Source: a virus. Taken from it: a stretch of 25,711 nt of DNA. The translations under genes were made by a program, and so were the position numbers. The notes beneath the pieces are model-generated. The model had not been told where the DNA came from, searched no databases, and saw only the letters and a program-made list of their open reading frames with translations. The DNA lies in IMG/VR virus record IMGVR_UViG_3300031711_000070, positions 1 to 25,711 of that record; one strand, written 5' to 3'. Below are positions 6,892-14,897 of the stretch, one piece after another. Each line of letters begins with the position of its first letter. The first letter of the stretch is position 1.

Positions 6892-8445
6892 ATGACCACT
6901 TACGGACGTCCCGGTACTTACGTTACCGAGATCCTTCCTCCGCTGACGCCGATTAACTCGACGTTCGGTGGCTCTCTTCCGGTCCTGGTGGCGGCTCACC
7001 CGCGCGGTCCGGTGTCCCCTACGCTCGTTAGCTCGTGGGCCCAGTTCACCCGGTTGTACGGAACGTACGCGGACGCGCCCGGGAGCATTCTCCCGTTCGC
7101 GGTCTCCGAGTTCTTCAGCAACAACGGATCGTCTCTGTACGTCCTGCGCGTTGCGAACTCCGATGCCGTCGCGGCGGTCCTGGACCTACAGGACGTGGAG
7201 AACGACAGCCCCGGTGCCCTTCAGCTTACCGCCGCGAACCCCGGTACCTGGGGTAACCGGCTGGCGGTTCAGGTCACCACGACTGGGACGGCGGGAGCCT
7301 TTACGCTTTCCGTTTACCTGTCGGACAGCACCACGAACGTGCTCTCCCTGGTGGAGACCTTCCCGTCTCTTAGCATGGACCCGTCGAACCAGCGTTACTG
7401 CGTTCCCATTCTGAATGCCCCCGCTTCAGGTTCGCAGTTCATCACGGCCAAGAACCTGCTGAGTTCGTACACCGCCGGGGAATCTGACCTGGTGGCCACC
7501 TCCGGAACTGTGCCCCTGGCATCAGGTGCGAACGGCACGAACACCTCGAACGTGGATACCGCCGTGGTTACCGCCGCGCTCGACAGCATTCCCGACCAGG
7601 TTATGGCCGTGAACCTTCCTGGTGTCTCGGACGTCCCCACCCTGTCCAGCATGATTTCCTGGGCTGAGGCGGCTGGTGACAAGATCATCGTCTGTGACGG
7701 TCCAGCCCCTGACCCGAGCGCCGTGTCCGAGACCGGGTACTCGGCTGTTGTCGTCTCGAATTACATCTCGATGGTGCAGTCAGGCAGCCCGTCTCTTCCC
7801 GACAGCTCGCATGGCGTGATCTACGCACCGTGGCTGCTCACCCGGGACCCGTCCTCCTCGGTCACCGGGGCGACCCGGTACCTGCCCCCGGGCCCGGCGG
7901 TTCTGGCGAAGTACCAGACGACCGATGCCACGGTCGGCCCCTGGAAGACTCCGGCGGGACTTAACACGGTGCTCGGCGGGGTCCTGGCTCTGGAGACCGC
8001 GTTCTCCGGGGCGCAGCTCGACACCCTGAACCTAGCCAAAGTGAATGCCATTAAGTCGCTGCCGAATACCGGCTTCGTGATTTATGGCGGCCACACACTC
8101 GCGACGGGGTACCCGGACACGTTCCTGTCGGTTCGCCGTCAGCTCATGTCAATCGAGCACGATCTTCGGGAGCTATTCCAGTTCGCGATCTTCGAGCCGA
8201 ACGGTCCACTGCTGTGGGCGCAAATCGAAAGCGTCGGTAACAACTACCTGAACCAGCAGTTCCAGGTGCACGCCCTTGGCGGGAATACTCCGACAGAGGC
8301 GTACCACATCGTGTGTGACAGCACGAATAACACGCCAGCCATCGCGCAGTCTGGCCTGTGCACCGTCGACATCGGCGTGGCACTCCTGAGCCCGGCGGAA
8401 TTCCTCCAGCTCAACATCACGCTAACCACCGGCACCTCAGCCTGA
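6892..8445 (+). CDS. Contractile tail sheath protein
   Basis: This 517-residue protein is a typical phage tail sheath. The N-terminus RPGTYVTEILPP is the conserved sheath opening that donates a strand to neighbouring subunits. It is followed by the sheath domain (AHPRGPVSPTLVSSWAQF, residues 33-50, then EFFSNNGSSLYVLRV). Near the C-terminus come the conserved FVIYGGHTL and DTFLSVRRQLMSIEHDL, then a final domain ending in PAEFLQLNITLTTG, which resembles the interlocking C-terminal strand. Six-fold sheath rings surround the tube and contract to drive it through the envelope. The strong ribosome site AAGGAG 8 nt before the ATG fits high expression. The tube gene follows after 15 nt, so they form an operon. 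Confidence 0.95.
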   Translation: MTTYGRPGTYVTEILPPLTPINSTFGGSLPVLVAAHPRGPVSPTLVSSWAQFTRLYGTYADAPGSILPFAVSEFFSNNGSSLYVLRVANSDAVAAVLDLQDVENDSPGALQLTAANPGTWGNRLAVQVTTTGTAGAFTLSVYLSDSTTNVLSLVETFPSLSMDPSNQRYCVPILNAPASGSQFITAKNLLSSYTAGESDLVATSGTVPLASGANGTNTSNVDTAVVTAALDSIPDQVMAVNLPGVSDVPTLSSMISWAEAAGDKIIVCDGPAPDPSAVSETGYSAVVVSNYISMVQSGSPSLPDSSHGVIYAPWLLTRDPSSSVTGATRYLPPGPAVLAKYQTTDATVGPWKTPAGLNTVLGGVLALETAFSGAQLDTLNLAKVNAIKSLPNTGFVIYGGHTLATGYPDTFLSVRRQLMSIEHDLRELFQFAIFEPNGPLLWAQIESVGNNYLNQQFQVHALGGNTPTEAYHIVCDSTNNTPAIAQSGLCTVDIGVALLSPAEFLQLNITLTTGTSA

Positions 8446-8460
8446 TAAGGGAGCTTCGGA

Positions 8461-9012
8461 ATGATTACCCAGAAGTCATCGCTTTCGAGCCCCGCCACCG
8501 ACCCTCTCCGGAACTTCAAGTGGCAGCTCATTTTCCGACCGACCACCGGCCCGGCGGTGCCAATGATGGCAATGACCCTCGGCGGCCTTTCCGGAACCAT
8601 CGACACGATCCCGTACCGTGAGGGCGGGTATAACATCGTCACCCAGAAGATGCCCGGCCAGGCGGACTTCGGTCCCCTGACCATTACCAAGGGCGTCATG
8701 GTCGGCCCGCAATTCCAGATCGACTGGTTCGCCCAGTTGTTCACGGTTCTGCAGGGGACCGGCGGCCAGGCGGCCGGACAGGACTTCCGCATGACGGTTG
8801 ACGTCCTGGTCATCGACCACCCGGTCACCGCCGCATCGGCCCCGGTTAAGGCGGCGTTCACGGTTTACCGCGCGTGGCCGACTGCCCTGGCGTTCGGGGA
8901 CCTTGACGCTGGCGCGAACCAGCTCCTGATTTCCCAGATGACGCTGGCGCACGAGGGCTTCACGCCGTCGATCGCGTCCGCTGTCGGGAACTCTGAGGCC
9001 TCCTACTCCTGA
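8461..9012 (+). CDS. Tail tube protein (T4 gp19-like)
   Basis: The 183-residue protein starts after a GGGAG ribosome site and shows the T4 gp19-like tube pattern: ATDPLRNFKWQLIF at residues 11-24, GGLSGTIDTIPYREGGYN at 41-58, and TQKMPGQADFGPLTITKGVM at 61-80. The first motif is the N-terminal strand, the second the conserved loop. The remainder completes the beta-barrel that assembles as hexameric rings lined up inside the sheath. Size and location directly after the sheath are as expected for contractile-tail phages. The gene is followed by a strong intrinsic terminator, which probably separates the highly expressed sheath/tube genes from the assembly genes. Confidence 0.95.
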   Translation: MITQKSSLSSPATDPLRNFKWQLIFRPTTGPAVPMMAMTLGGLSGTIDTIPYREGGYNIVTQKMPGQADFGPLTITKGVMVGPQFQIDWFAQLFTVLQGTGGQAAGQDFRMTVDVLVIDHPVTAASAPVKAAFTVYRAWPTALAFGDLDAGANQLLISQMTLAHEGFTPSIASAVGNSEASYS

Positions 9013-9030
9013 TCCAACACCTAGTAGACT

Positions 9031-9059
9031 GGGAGCCGGAATACAACCGGCTCCCTTTT
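9031..9059 (+). terminator. Intrinsic (Rho-independent) terminator after the tail tube gene
   Basis: GGGAGCCGG (9031-9039) pairs perfectly with CCGGCTCCC (9047-9055) around a 7-nt loop (AATACAA), followed directly by TTTT (9056-9059). It lies 19 nt after the tube stop and 22 nt before the next ATG. The 9-bp GC-rich stem and T-run make this a convincing terminator or attenuator on the + strand; the T-run is short, so read-through is likely partial. Confidence 0.9.
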
Positions 9060-9081
9060 CGTAGCATGATTCGAGGAACAC

Positions 9082-9927
9082 ATGACTGACGCTCCCCTCT
9101 CTTCCGTTGACCCGATGCTGGCCGCTGCGGCTGTGTCGGCAAAGTTCGATGATGCGAAGACGGAATTCCCAGAGGCTCCAGTAGAGGACGAGTCCGATCT
9201 CGTTGAACTTCCCGGCGGCCTGGTTAAGGGCGAGAATACTTACCGGACGGCGCAGGTTCGCGAGCTTAACGGCGAGCACGAGGAGAAGATCTTCCGGGCA
9301 CTGCAGTCGCGCAATAGCGCGCACATCCGCTCGGTCATCCTGGAGTGCGGCGTGGTCCGCCTGGGGGAACTCAGTGAGGATGACTCCCGTAAGCTCCTTC
9401 CCGAGCTGCTCATCGGTGACCGGGACCAGCTCCTGCTAGGCATCCGGAACCTTACGTACGACGACGCGGTGGACGTCTCCGCGTGGGCCTGCCCCGAATG
9501 CGGTGAGCCGATGGACCTCAAGCTGAACATTCGCGAGGACATCGAGGTTAAGAAGCTCAGGGACCCGGCCAAGGAGACCTACTTCGATGTTGAACTCCGG
9601 CATGGTAAGAAGGCCGTGGTGAAGCTCCCGAACGGAGCCGACCAGATGCGTGTCGGAGAGGGCAGTGACCACACTGTCGCGGAGCGAAACTCCATTCTTC
9701 TCCAGCAGTGCGTGACCGAAGTCGACGCCCCGGACGGCACCAAGACCATGATCGCCATGTTCCCCGGCTACGTCAAGGGACTGGGCATGAAGGACCGGCG
9801 GACGATCCTGGAAGAGATTGTCAAACGCCAGCCGGGACCGCAGTATACTTCAATTAAGATCACCCACGATAGCTGCGGTAAGGAGGTCACACTAGCTCTC
9901 GACCTAGTGGACCTGTTTCTCGGCTAA
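9082..9927 (+). CDS. Tail assembly chaperone-like protein (T4 baseplate/gp26-like type)
   Basis: The 281-residue protein lies between tube and tape measure, the usual site of tail assembly chaperones. It contains LIGDRDQLLLGIRNLTYDD (residues 110-128), followed by WACPECGEPMDL with a CxxC at 137/140 and a second possible zinc pair near the C-terminus (THDSCGK). This arrangement resembles the myophage family linked to T4 baseplate protein gp26, found before tape-measure genes. The start has GAGGA 6 nt upstream. It ends DLVDLFLG, and the last codons contain TTT-C directly before the stop, a place where a +1 slip would fuse it to the following short ORF. Such chaperones bind the tape measure while the tube polymerises. 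Role is inferred from position and family resemblance. Confidence 0.6.
   Translation: MTDAPLSSVDPMLAAAAVSAKFDDAKTEFPEAPVEDESDLVELPGGLVKGENTYRTAQVRELNGEHEEKIFRALQSRNSAHIRSVILECGVVRLGELSEDDSRKLLPELLIGDRDQLLLGIRNLTYDDAVDVSAWACPECGEPMDLKLNIREDIEVKKLRDPAKETYFDVELRHGKKAVVKLPNGADQMRVGEGSDHTVAERNSILLQQCVTEVDAPDGTKTMIAMFPGYVKGLGMKDRRTILEEIVKRQPGPQYTSIKITHDSCGKEVTLALDLVDLFLG
9916..9927 (+). other. Candidate +1 frameshift site at the end of the chaperone gene
   Basis: The chaperone ends TTT CTC GGC TAA. The Phe tRNA on TTT can re-pair with TTC one base downstream, placing the ribosome in the frame that reads on through the 52-residue ORF. Tail-assembly chaperone pairs in many phages are joined by programmed frameshifts, so the position is right. 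Without a downstream stimulator or conservation data this is only a candidate. Confidence 0.3.
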
Positions 9928-9928
9928 A

Positions 9929-10087
9929 GTGACGACGGCGCACGATAAGTACCAAGACTTCGGAGCAATACACCTTACATTCCCCGGCTGGACACCACGC
10001 GATATCGGGGCATTGACCGTTAAGAAGCGACGGTACTACGCCCAGTGGTCCCTCGCACGATGGGAACGGATGAATACCAATGCCTGA
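9929..10087 (+). CDS. Small second tail-assembly ORF (52 aa), possibly made by frameshift
   Basis: This short ORF fills the gap between chaperone and tape measure. It begins at a GTG only 1 nt after the chaperone stop and overlaps the tape-measure ATG by 8 nt. The 52 residues include LTFPGWTPRDIGALTVKKRR and YYAQWSLARWERMN, a basic, Trp-rich helix like the second, downstream tail-assembly ORF in many contractile-tail phages. It has no good ribosome site of its own. Its frame is open back to 9908, overlapping the end of the chaperone in the +1 frame, so it could be made by termination-reinitiation or as a fused extension through a +1 slip. Position and shape make it a real gene; the mode of expression is open. 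Confidence 0.65.
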   Translation: MTTAHDKYQDFGAIHLTFPGWTPRDIGALTVKKRRYYAQWSLARWERMNTNA

Positions 10088-13000
10088 GCCAGATGCCAGT
10101 GGTCTTGGTGATCCGTCCTTCGATGCGAATAATGACTCCTTTGGCAGCACCGGGCACGTACAAGTCCTAGGTACGAACCAGCTTCAGGCTGCCATCGATA
10201 AGTTCGAAGCTGCCGTCAGCAAGCTCAGCGCGCTGTACGACAAGGCTGCTAGCACGATGCCCTCAGGCGTCTCAGGGAGCGGCTCTCGCAGCGCGAACAA
10301 TAATGCGGGTGGTGCGAGCTTCGGAAACTCTGCGCAGGGCTCTCAGAGCGGCGTAGGTACCTTCCTGAGGGGTATGGGCAACGCCTGGACCGGCGGGAAG
10401 TATCCCAGCGCGTCATCCGGCCAGGGTGGGGGCCAGGGTGGGGGCCAGGGTGGGGGCCAGGGTGGCAGCGGATTCATGGGGCAGTTCTCCGTGGCCGGGC
10501 AGCCGTCCGGTGCTCCCGGTGGCGCGGGCGGCCAAGGCGGGGGCGACCAAGGCGGGGGCGGCACTAGCGGCTGGTCCAAGATCGGAACCGGGTTTATAGC
10601 GGCGACCGCTGCTATCAGTAGCTTCGGTACCGGGCGCATGGCGGACAGTACCGCCATGACAAACATGACCTGGCAAGGTAACCTGATAAACGGTGGCGGC
10701 TGGGCCGGAGCGCAGGCACAGCGTCGCGGTGCATTCGGTGGCGGCGGGGTCGGCCTGAACAATGCGGCATTGAATGCCCAGGACGCGGCTACCGGCTACT
10801 CCACTATGCAGCAGTGGTCGGGTTCCTCGGTACCGTATTCGGTCGGGGCGGGCAACCAGGTAACGTACGGGAACGGGATGGGCAGGGCCCTGTTCGGGGC
10901 GGCCTCAAGCTTTAGTGCTTCGAATCCGGGACTTGGCTGGGGTGGTTCCGTACAGGCGGCGACCTCACTTTATAACCCGCAGATGTCCATGCGGATGATG
11001 CAGCTCGGTTACAAGTCGACGCCGTTGAACATGGGCGGGCGCTCCCCAAGCTCAATGGGCTCCGTTGTCGGTGGCATGGTCCAGCGCATGTTCCCCGGGC
11101 AGACGAATAAGCAGGGCGCGGTTAACCCCAAGAACCTTGCGGCGTCACTGGCACCGGGTCAGGTTGGCTACGAGAACCTGGCTTCCCTGGGAATGTCACC
11201 TGACCAGATCAGTCAGATGACGCAGATGATGGAGTCCTATAACACGGTCTCCAGTAAAACTGGCAAGAACATGGGACAGGTACAGTCCCTGTTCCAGCAG
11301 TACTACTCCGGGGACAAGGGCGCGAAGGGAACACTTAGCAAGATCCTGGGCCCGAACATCCTGCAGTCCCTGAAGACTGCGCAGGCATCGCAGACCGGGC
11401 AGACAGCGGACGTTAACACCCAGTTCGCCCAGGGTGTCGACAAGGCGGCCCAGAGTCTGGCGAAATTCAATAACGTACTGGACCGGCTGCTCAATGACCC
11501 GATCCTAAAGCAGCTTGTCGGGTACGGCGGCGGTGCATCGGGAGCGTTCGGTGCCCTGACCAGCGGGGCTAGCCTTGGTGCCGGTGCCTTTGGTGCGAGT
11601 AAACTCCTCGGCATGCTCGGCAAGGGCGGCGGCGGGGCGGCCGGAGGCCTTGGCAAGCTCCTGGGCATGGGCGGGGGAGACGCCGCTGCCGGTGCCGGTG
11701 CTGGCGAGTCAGTTGCTGGCGGGGGAGCGGCGGCTGGTATCGGTGCGGGGGCCGGTGCAGGCGGGGCACTCACCGTAAGCCTGATTGAATCGTACATCCT
11801 GAATAAGGTTGGCAAGGATCTCGGCAAGAAGCTAGGAACTGACAAGGGCGGGGCGGGCTCGAAGATCGGCAGCATTATCGCCGGAGCTTCGACGGCTGTC
11901 ACCGGCCCGACCGGATTCCTCATCAAGGGCATATTCGGCGGTAACATGTTCGCTGAAGGCGGTCGGGTAGAGCACGGACAGCCAGGAGTAGATGACCAGC
12001 CAGCTATGTTGCAGAAGGGCGAGGTCGTTCTTAATCCCCGTGCAGCGCAGCGTGCCGGTTATGCAAACCTTGACCGTCTGAACCGGGAGAACCCTAACCC
12101 TAGTGGCAAGACGTCAATGCGTAACGGGATTCTGCATGCCGCTGGAGGCGCGGCCATTCTTGCCGACGCGAAGAAGTACAACGGACACCGGTACGTTTTC
12201 GGTGGCCCGTCGAACCCGCAGGGCGGATGGGACTGCTCGTCGTTCGCTAGCTGGGTGCTCGGACACGACGAGGGCATGGCCCTGCCTGGCGGATCGTGGG
12301 CGTCCACCACGAATAGCGGAAAGTCCCACGGCGACGTGGCGGCATCATTCATCGGAATGCCTGGCGCGCACAAGGTCAGTAATAACGCGGCCGACATTCA
12401 GGCCGGTGACATTCTCGTCTGGCCGACCCACGTTGGATTCGGTGTTGGCCCGGGAACGATGTTCTCTGCTTATGACACCGCAAGCGGCACCCTGCAGACT
12501 GCCAAGGACATGCATAACGCAGGCGGTCCCGGTGGTGAGAAGCTCACCATTATGCGGATCGGAGCCGGAGGCGGGGTCGGCGCTACCGCCGGAAGCGCAG
12601 GAAGCTCCACGTCCTCGTCGGCCACACAGTCCAGCACCTCCCAGTCAATGGGCGGCGCGGGCGGCAGCAGCCCCACGTCCACGTCCGAGGCGGACAATGT
12701 AATGTCAGCCCTAGGCGGGTCTGCTGCCGGGATTAGCAGCAGTTCTCCGAATACCACTGCAACAGCGGCCAGCAATGGTGGTGGTGGCGGTAGCGGGTCG
12801 ACAGCCGTTCCGGGTGGTTCCGGTGCAATGGGCGTTGACGCGCTCGCTAAGTACCTCCTAAAGGCCGGGTACTCGAAGCCTGCGGCTGCGGCTGCGGCCG
12901 GTGTCGCTGGCGGCGAGGGCACGGGTGCTATGCCGGAAGTCACCGGCTCGAACGGTGCTGGCCTTATCGGATGGACTCCTCCGTCTGCAATGGTTAAGTA

Positions 13001-13601
13001 CGGTGGCACCTGCGCCGCTGCGGGCATTGGGCACAATAGTCCCGCCGTTGACATGGCTAACCAGGAGCAGGCCATGGTCAAGTGGATGAGGGCCTTTGGC
13101 TGGCCACCGCCGCAGAACAAGTACCCGAACTCGCTGGCTGGTGCCATGCAAGCGGCTTATGCCGCGTCCGCTGCCTACGAGCGTCCGGCGGTTGCCGGTT
13201 CGGACGTGCACTCGAACTGGATCACCCAGGCCTGGAATGCGGTGGCGAAGCTCGGTACCGGTGGCACGGTCCTGCGTGACGGGCCGGTCATTGTTGGTGA
13301 TCGCGGGCCGGAGGTTATGAACCTTCCCGCCGGAACGCACGTCTCCAGCGCTGCTAGGTCGCGCGTTAACGGTGCCCAGGGCGTCGCCCAAGGTCCCTGG
13401 CAAACGGCTGGATCGGCCCAGTCCGGCGGCGCTAACATCAACCTGAACTTCGGGGATATCGTCATTCAGGGCGCGCAAGACGGGACGCTGAACAAGCAGA
13501 CCGTATCGAATTCGGTGCAGGAGATCTTCGCGGGAGTCAAGAAGATGATCGAGAACGACAAGGTAATCCAGGCTATCGCTAACGGAAGCAAGTGCGGGTG
13601 A
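10080..13601 (+). CDS. Tape measure protein with NlpC/P60 and tail-lysozyme-like domains
   Basis: This 1173-residue protein is the longest gene and lies after the chaperones. The N-terminal region has a helical start (LQAAIDKFEAAVSKLSALYD) and then very Gly/Gln-rich sequence. The middle is helical and Gly/Ala-rich with hydrophobic stretches (residues about 480-620). Residues 645-670 hold the phage-tail motif GEVVLNPRAAQRAG. Residues about 690-815 are an NlpC/P60 peptidase: YVFGGPSNPQGGWDCSSFAS with Cys719, and PTHVGFG with His784. Residues about 925-1035 resemble phage tail lysozymes, with GVAGGEGTGA (Glu946 as candidate acid) and GLIGWTPPSAMV. The C-terminus has the usual GPEVMNLPAGTHV. It sets tail length and should be ejected to open peptidoglycan locally. 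Domains are separated by Ser/Gly linkers. Confidence 0.95.
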   Translation: MPEPDASGLGDPSFDANNDSFGSTGHVQVLGTNQLQAAIDKFEAAVSKLSALYDKAASTMPSGVSGSGSRSANNNAGGASFGNSAQGSQSGVGTFLRGMGNAWTGGKYPSASSGQGGGQGGGQGGGQGGSGFMGQFSVAGQPSGAPGGAGGQGGGDQGGGGTSGWSKIGTGFIAATAAISSFGTGRMADSTAMTNMTWQGNLINGGGWAGAQAQRRGAFGGGGVGLNNAALNAQDAATGYSTMQQWSGSSVPYSVGAGNQVTYGNGMGRALFGAASSFSASNPGLGWGGSVQAATSLYNPQMSMRMMQLGYKSTPLNMGGRSPSSMGSVVGGMVQRMFPGQTNKQGAVNPKNLAASLAPGQVGYENLASLGMSPDQISQMTQMMESYNTVSSKTGKNMGQVQSLFQQYYSGDKGAKGTLSKILGPNILQSLKTAQASQTGQTADVNTQFAQGVDKAAQSLAKFNNVLDRLLNDPILKQLVGYGGGASGAFGALTSGASLGAGAFGASKLLGMLGKGGGGAAGGLGKLLGMGGGDAAAGAGAGESVAGGGAAAGIGAGAGAGGALTVSLIESYILNKVGKDLGKKLGTDKGGAGSKIGSIIAGASTAVTGPTGFLIKGIFGGNMFAEGGRVEHGQPGVDDQPAMLQKGEVVLNPRAAQRAGYANLDRLNRENPNPSGKTSMRNGILHAAGGAAILADAKKYNGHRYVFGGPSNPQGGWDCSSFASWVLGHDEGMALPGGSWASTTNSGKSHGDVAASFIGMPGAHKVSNNAADIQAGDILVWPTHVGFGVGPGTMFSAYDTASGTLQTAKDMHNAGGPGGEKLTIMRIGAGGGVGATAGSAGSSTSSSATQSSTSQSMGGAGGSSPTSTSEADNVMSALGGSAAGISSSSPNTTATAASNGGGGGSGSTAVPGGSGAMGVDALAKYLLKAGYSKPAAAAAAGVAGGEGTGAMPEVTGSNGAGLIGWTPPSAMVKYGGTCAAAGIGHNSPAVDMANQEQAMVKWMRAFGWPPPQNKYPNSLAGAMQAAYAASAAYERPAVAGSDVHSNWITQAWNAVAKLGTGGTVLRDGPVIVGDRGPEVMNLPAGTHVSSAARSRVNGAQGVAQGPWQTAGSAQSGGANINLNFGDIVIQGAQDGTLNKQTVSNSVQEIFAGVKKMIENDKVIQAIANGSKCG
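10419..10466 (+). repeat. Four tandem 12-bp repeats in the tape-measure gene, with G-quadruplex potential
   Basis: GGCCAGGGTGGG occurs four times in a row (last copy ends GGC), encoding Gly-Gln-Gly-Gly units in frame. Runs of three to five G separated by short spacers on the + strand meet the simple G-quadruplex pattern. A related pair, CCAAGGCGGGGGCG, lies about 70 bp downstream. Copy-number changes would keep the frame and vary a flexible linker. Confidence 0.9.
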
Positions 13602-13608
13602 TTATGCC

Positions 13609-14625
13609 ATGCCGATCCTGACTACCTCACCGTCCTCGGGTGCTAAGGCCCCAACGGTCAACCCTGCTACCGGCACCGTTAAGAATCCTGCGCCCGGTAA
13701 GGCGACCACCGCAAAGAATGCGACCGGCGCAGCGGCTACGTATTACGCCCAGCCAGTGTTCGACCCACGTATCTACTCTCTCGTGTACCCCATGCAGCAG
13801 TCGGATGCTACGGCTGCGACCAAGGGCGGGGCGTTTAACGGGGGACTAACACGCGGGGTCATGGTATGGGACACTCCGGTAACCCCGTACAAGCAGCGCG
13901 CGACAATGCAGTTCCTGTTTAACCCCACGACCGTCACGGCTAGCTATGCCATAGACGCCTTCGACGCGGCGACGTCTCTCATGTACCGAAGCCCGGCGGA
14001 CACGGCGCAAGCTGCATTTGCTATGAACCAGTCGATCAGCTTCAGCTTGTTCTATGACCGGACGTTCGAGCTATGGGGCTCGTACACCGCTGCAGGCGTC
14101 CCACGGACCCAAACCATCGGGCCAACGGGTAAAACGAGCACAACGACAAAGGCCATCGTCCCGGGAGGCACCACTACCACGACGGGTGGCGATCCAATGG
14201 ACCCGACTGTCTATGGTGTGAACGTAGATATTCTGGCCATGAAGCAGCTCACCGGTCAGTTCCTTACCTCGCTTGCCCCATCTGGATCGGGAGCGGCTGG
14301 TGCACCAGCTAATCCGAATGCCAACCCGGGACTATCGCAGCAGGGTGTTATGTGCATGATCCCGACGTGGGTCTACTTCGGTGCGCAGACGGGACTGGTG
14401 TACTACGGGTTCATCTCTGGCTTTAACGTCACCGTTACGCACTGGACCCAGTTCATGATTCCGATGCGTGCAGTTATCGACGTGTCCTTTAGCCTTCTTA
14501 TTCCATCCGCCGCTCAGGCCCTGGGTCCGGGCTTCGCTAACTTCAGCGTACTTTCCCAGCTCATAGCAGGTACTTCCGCCGCTAATACAACCACCGGTAG
14601 TACGGCTGGAACGGCGGGGCGATGA
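13609..14625 (+). CDS. Putative baseplate tube-initiator protein (contractile injection system tube N-domain-like)
   Basis: The 338-residue protein follows the tape measure. After a low-complexity Ala/Thr/Pro N-terminus it has a beta-rich core with YKQRATMQFLFNPTTVTASY (around residue 94-113), similar to the F-x-F-N-P motif in tube-initiator proteins of contractile injection systems (Pvc7/Afp7 type). It then has SFSLFYDRTFELW and, near the C-terminus, VYFGAQTGLVYYGFISGFNV and PMRAVIDVSFSLLIP. These proteins link the baseplate hub to the first tube ring; in injection systems a LysM domain is often fused at the C-terminus. Here LysM is encoded by the next, overlapping gene, which strengthens the call. 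A Thr/Gly-rich insert (residues about 165-205) is probably a loop. The ATG at 13609 is preferred; 13604 is out of frame. Confidence 0.6.
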   Translation: MPILTTSPSSGAKAPTVNPATGTVKNPAPGKATTAKNATGAAATYYAQPVFDPRIYSLVYPMQQSDATAATKGGAFNGGLTRGVMVWDTPVTPYKQRATMQFLFNPTTVTASYAIDAFDAATSLMYRSPADTAQAAFAMNQSISFSLFYDRTFELWGSYTAAGVPRTQTIGPTGKTSTTTKAIVPGGTTTTTGGDPMDPTVYGVNVDILAMKQLTGQFLTSLAPSGSGAAGAPANPNANPGLSQQGVMCMIPTWVYFGAQTGLVYYGFISGFNVTVTHWTQFMIPMRAVIDVSFSLLIPSAAQALGPGFANFSVLSQLIAGTSAANTTTGSTAGTAGR

Positions 14626-14897
14626 TTAATCAGTACAGCCGTTATGTTGATTCGGCACTCCTGAATGTCACGGTGAACAAGAAGACGCGAAAGGTCATCG
14701 TCCCGAGCCCGGCCCAGGCCTACAACATCACCTACCGGACGTACCTGGTTGCCGAATACGACACCCTCGACGGGCTGGCCGATCAGTTCTACGGGTCGGC
14801 CACCTTGTGGTGGAAGATCGCGGATGCCAATCCAGAGATACTTGACTGGCACACCCTGACGCCGAATATGAGCATCCGGATTCCGGTGACCGCGTAA
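14622..14897 (+). CDS. LysM-like baseplate protein (gpX / gp53 type)
   Basis: This 91-residue protein has a single LysM-like domain at residues 41-89: YLVAEYDTLDGLADQFYGSA, then LWWKIADANPEI and TPNMSIRIP. This is the tail protein X / LysM pattern found in contractile-tail baseplates (P2 gpX, T4 gp53-like), where it helps attach hub and wedge parts rather than binding peptidoglycan. The start overlaps the previous stop by 4 nt (ATGA) and its stop shares a base with the next ATG (TAATG), so translation is coupled along tube initiator, LysM and hub. The N-terminal 40 residues are a beta-prone extension of unknown role. Confidence 0.85.
   Translation: MINQYSRYVDSALLNVTVNKKTRKVIVPSPAQAYNITYRTYLVAEYDTLDGLADQFYGSATLWWKIADANPEILDWHTLTPNMSIRIPVTA

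Noticed and set aside
10343-13478. Several long - strand frames opposite the tape-measure gene
   Set aside because: Products are Pro/Ala/Arg-rich, mirroring the Gly/Ala-rich + strand codons; no motifs and no ribosome sites.
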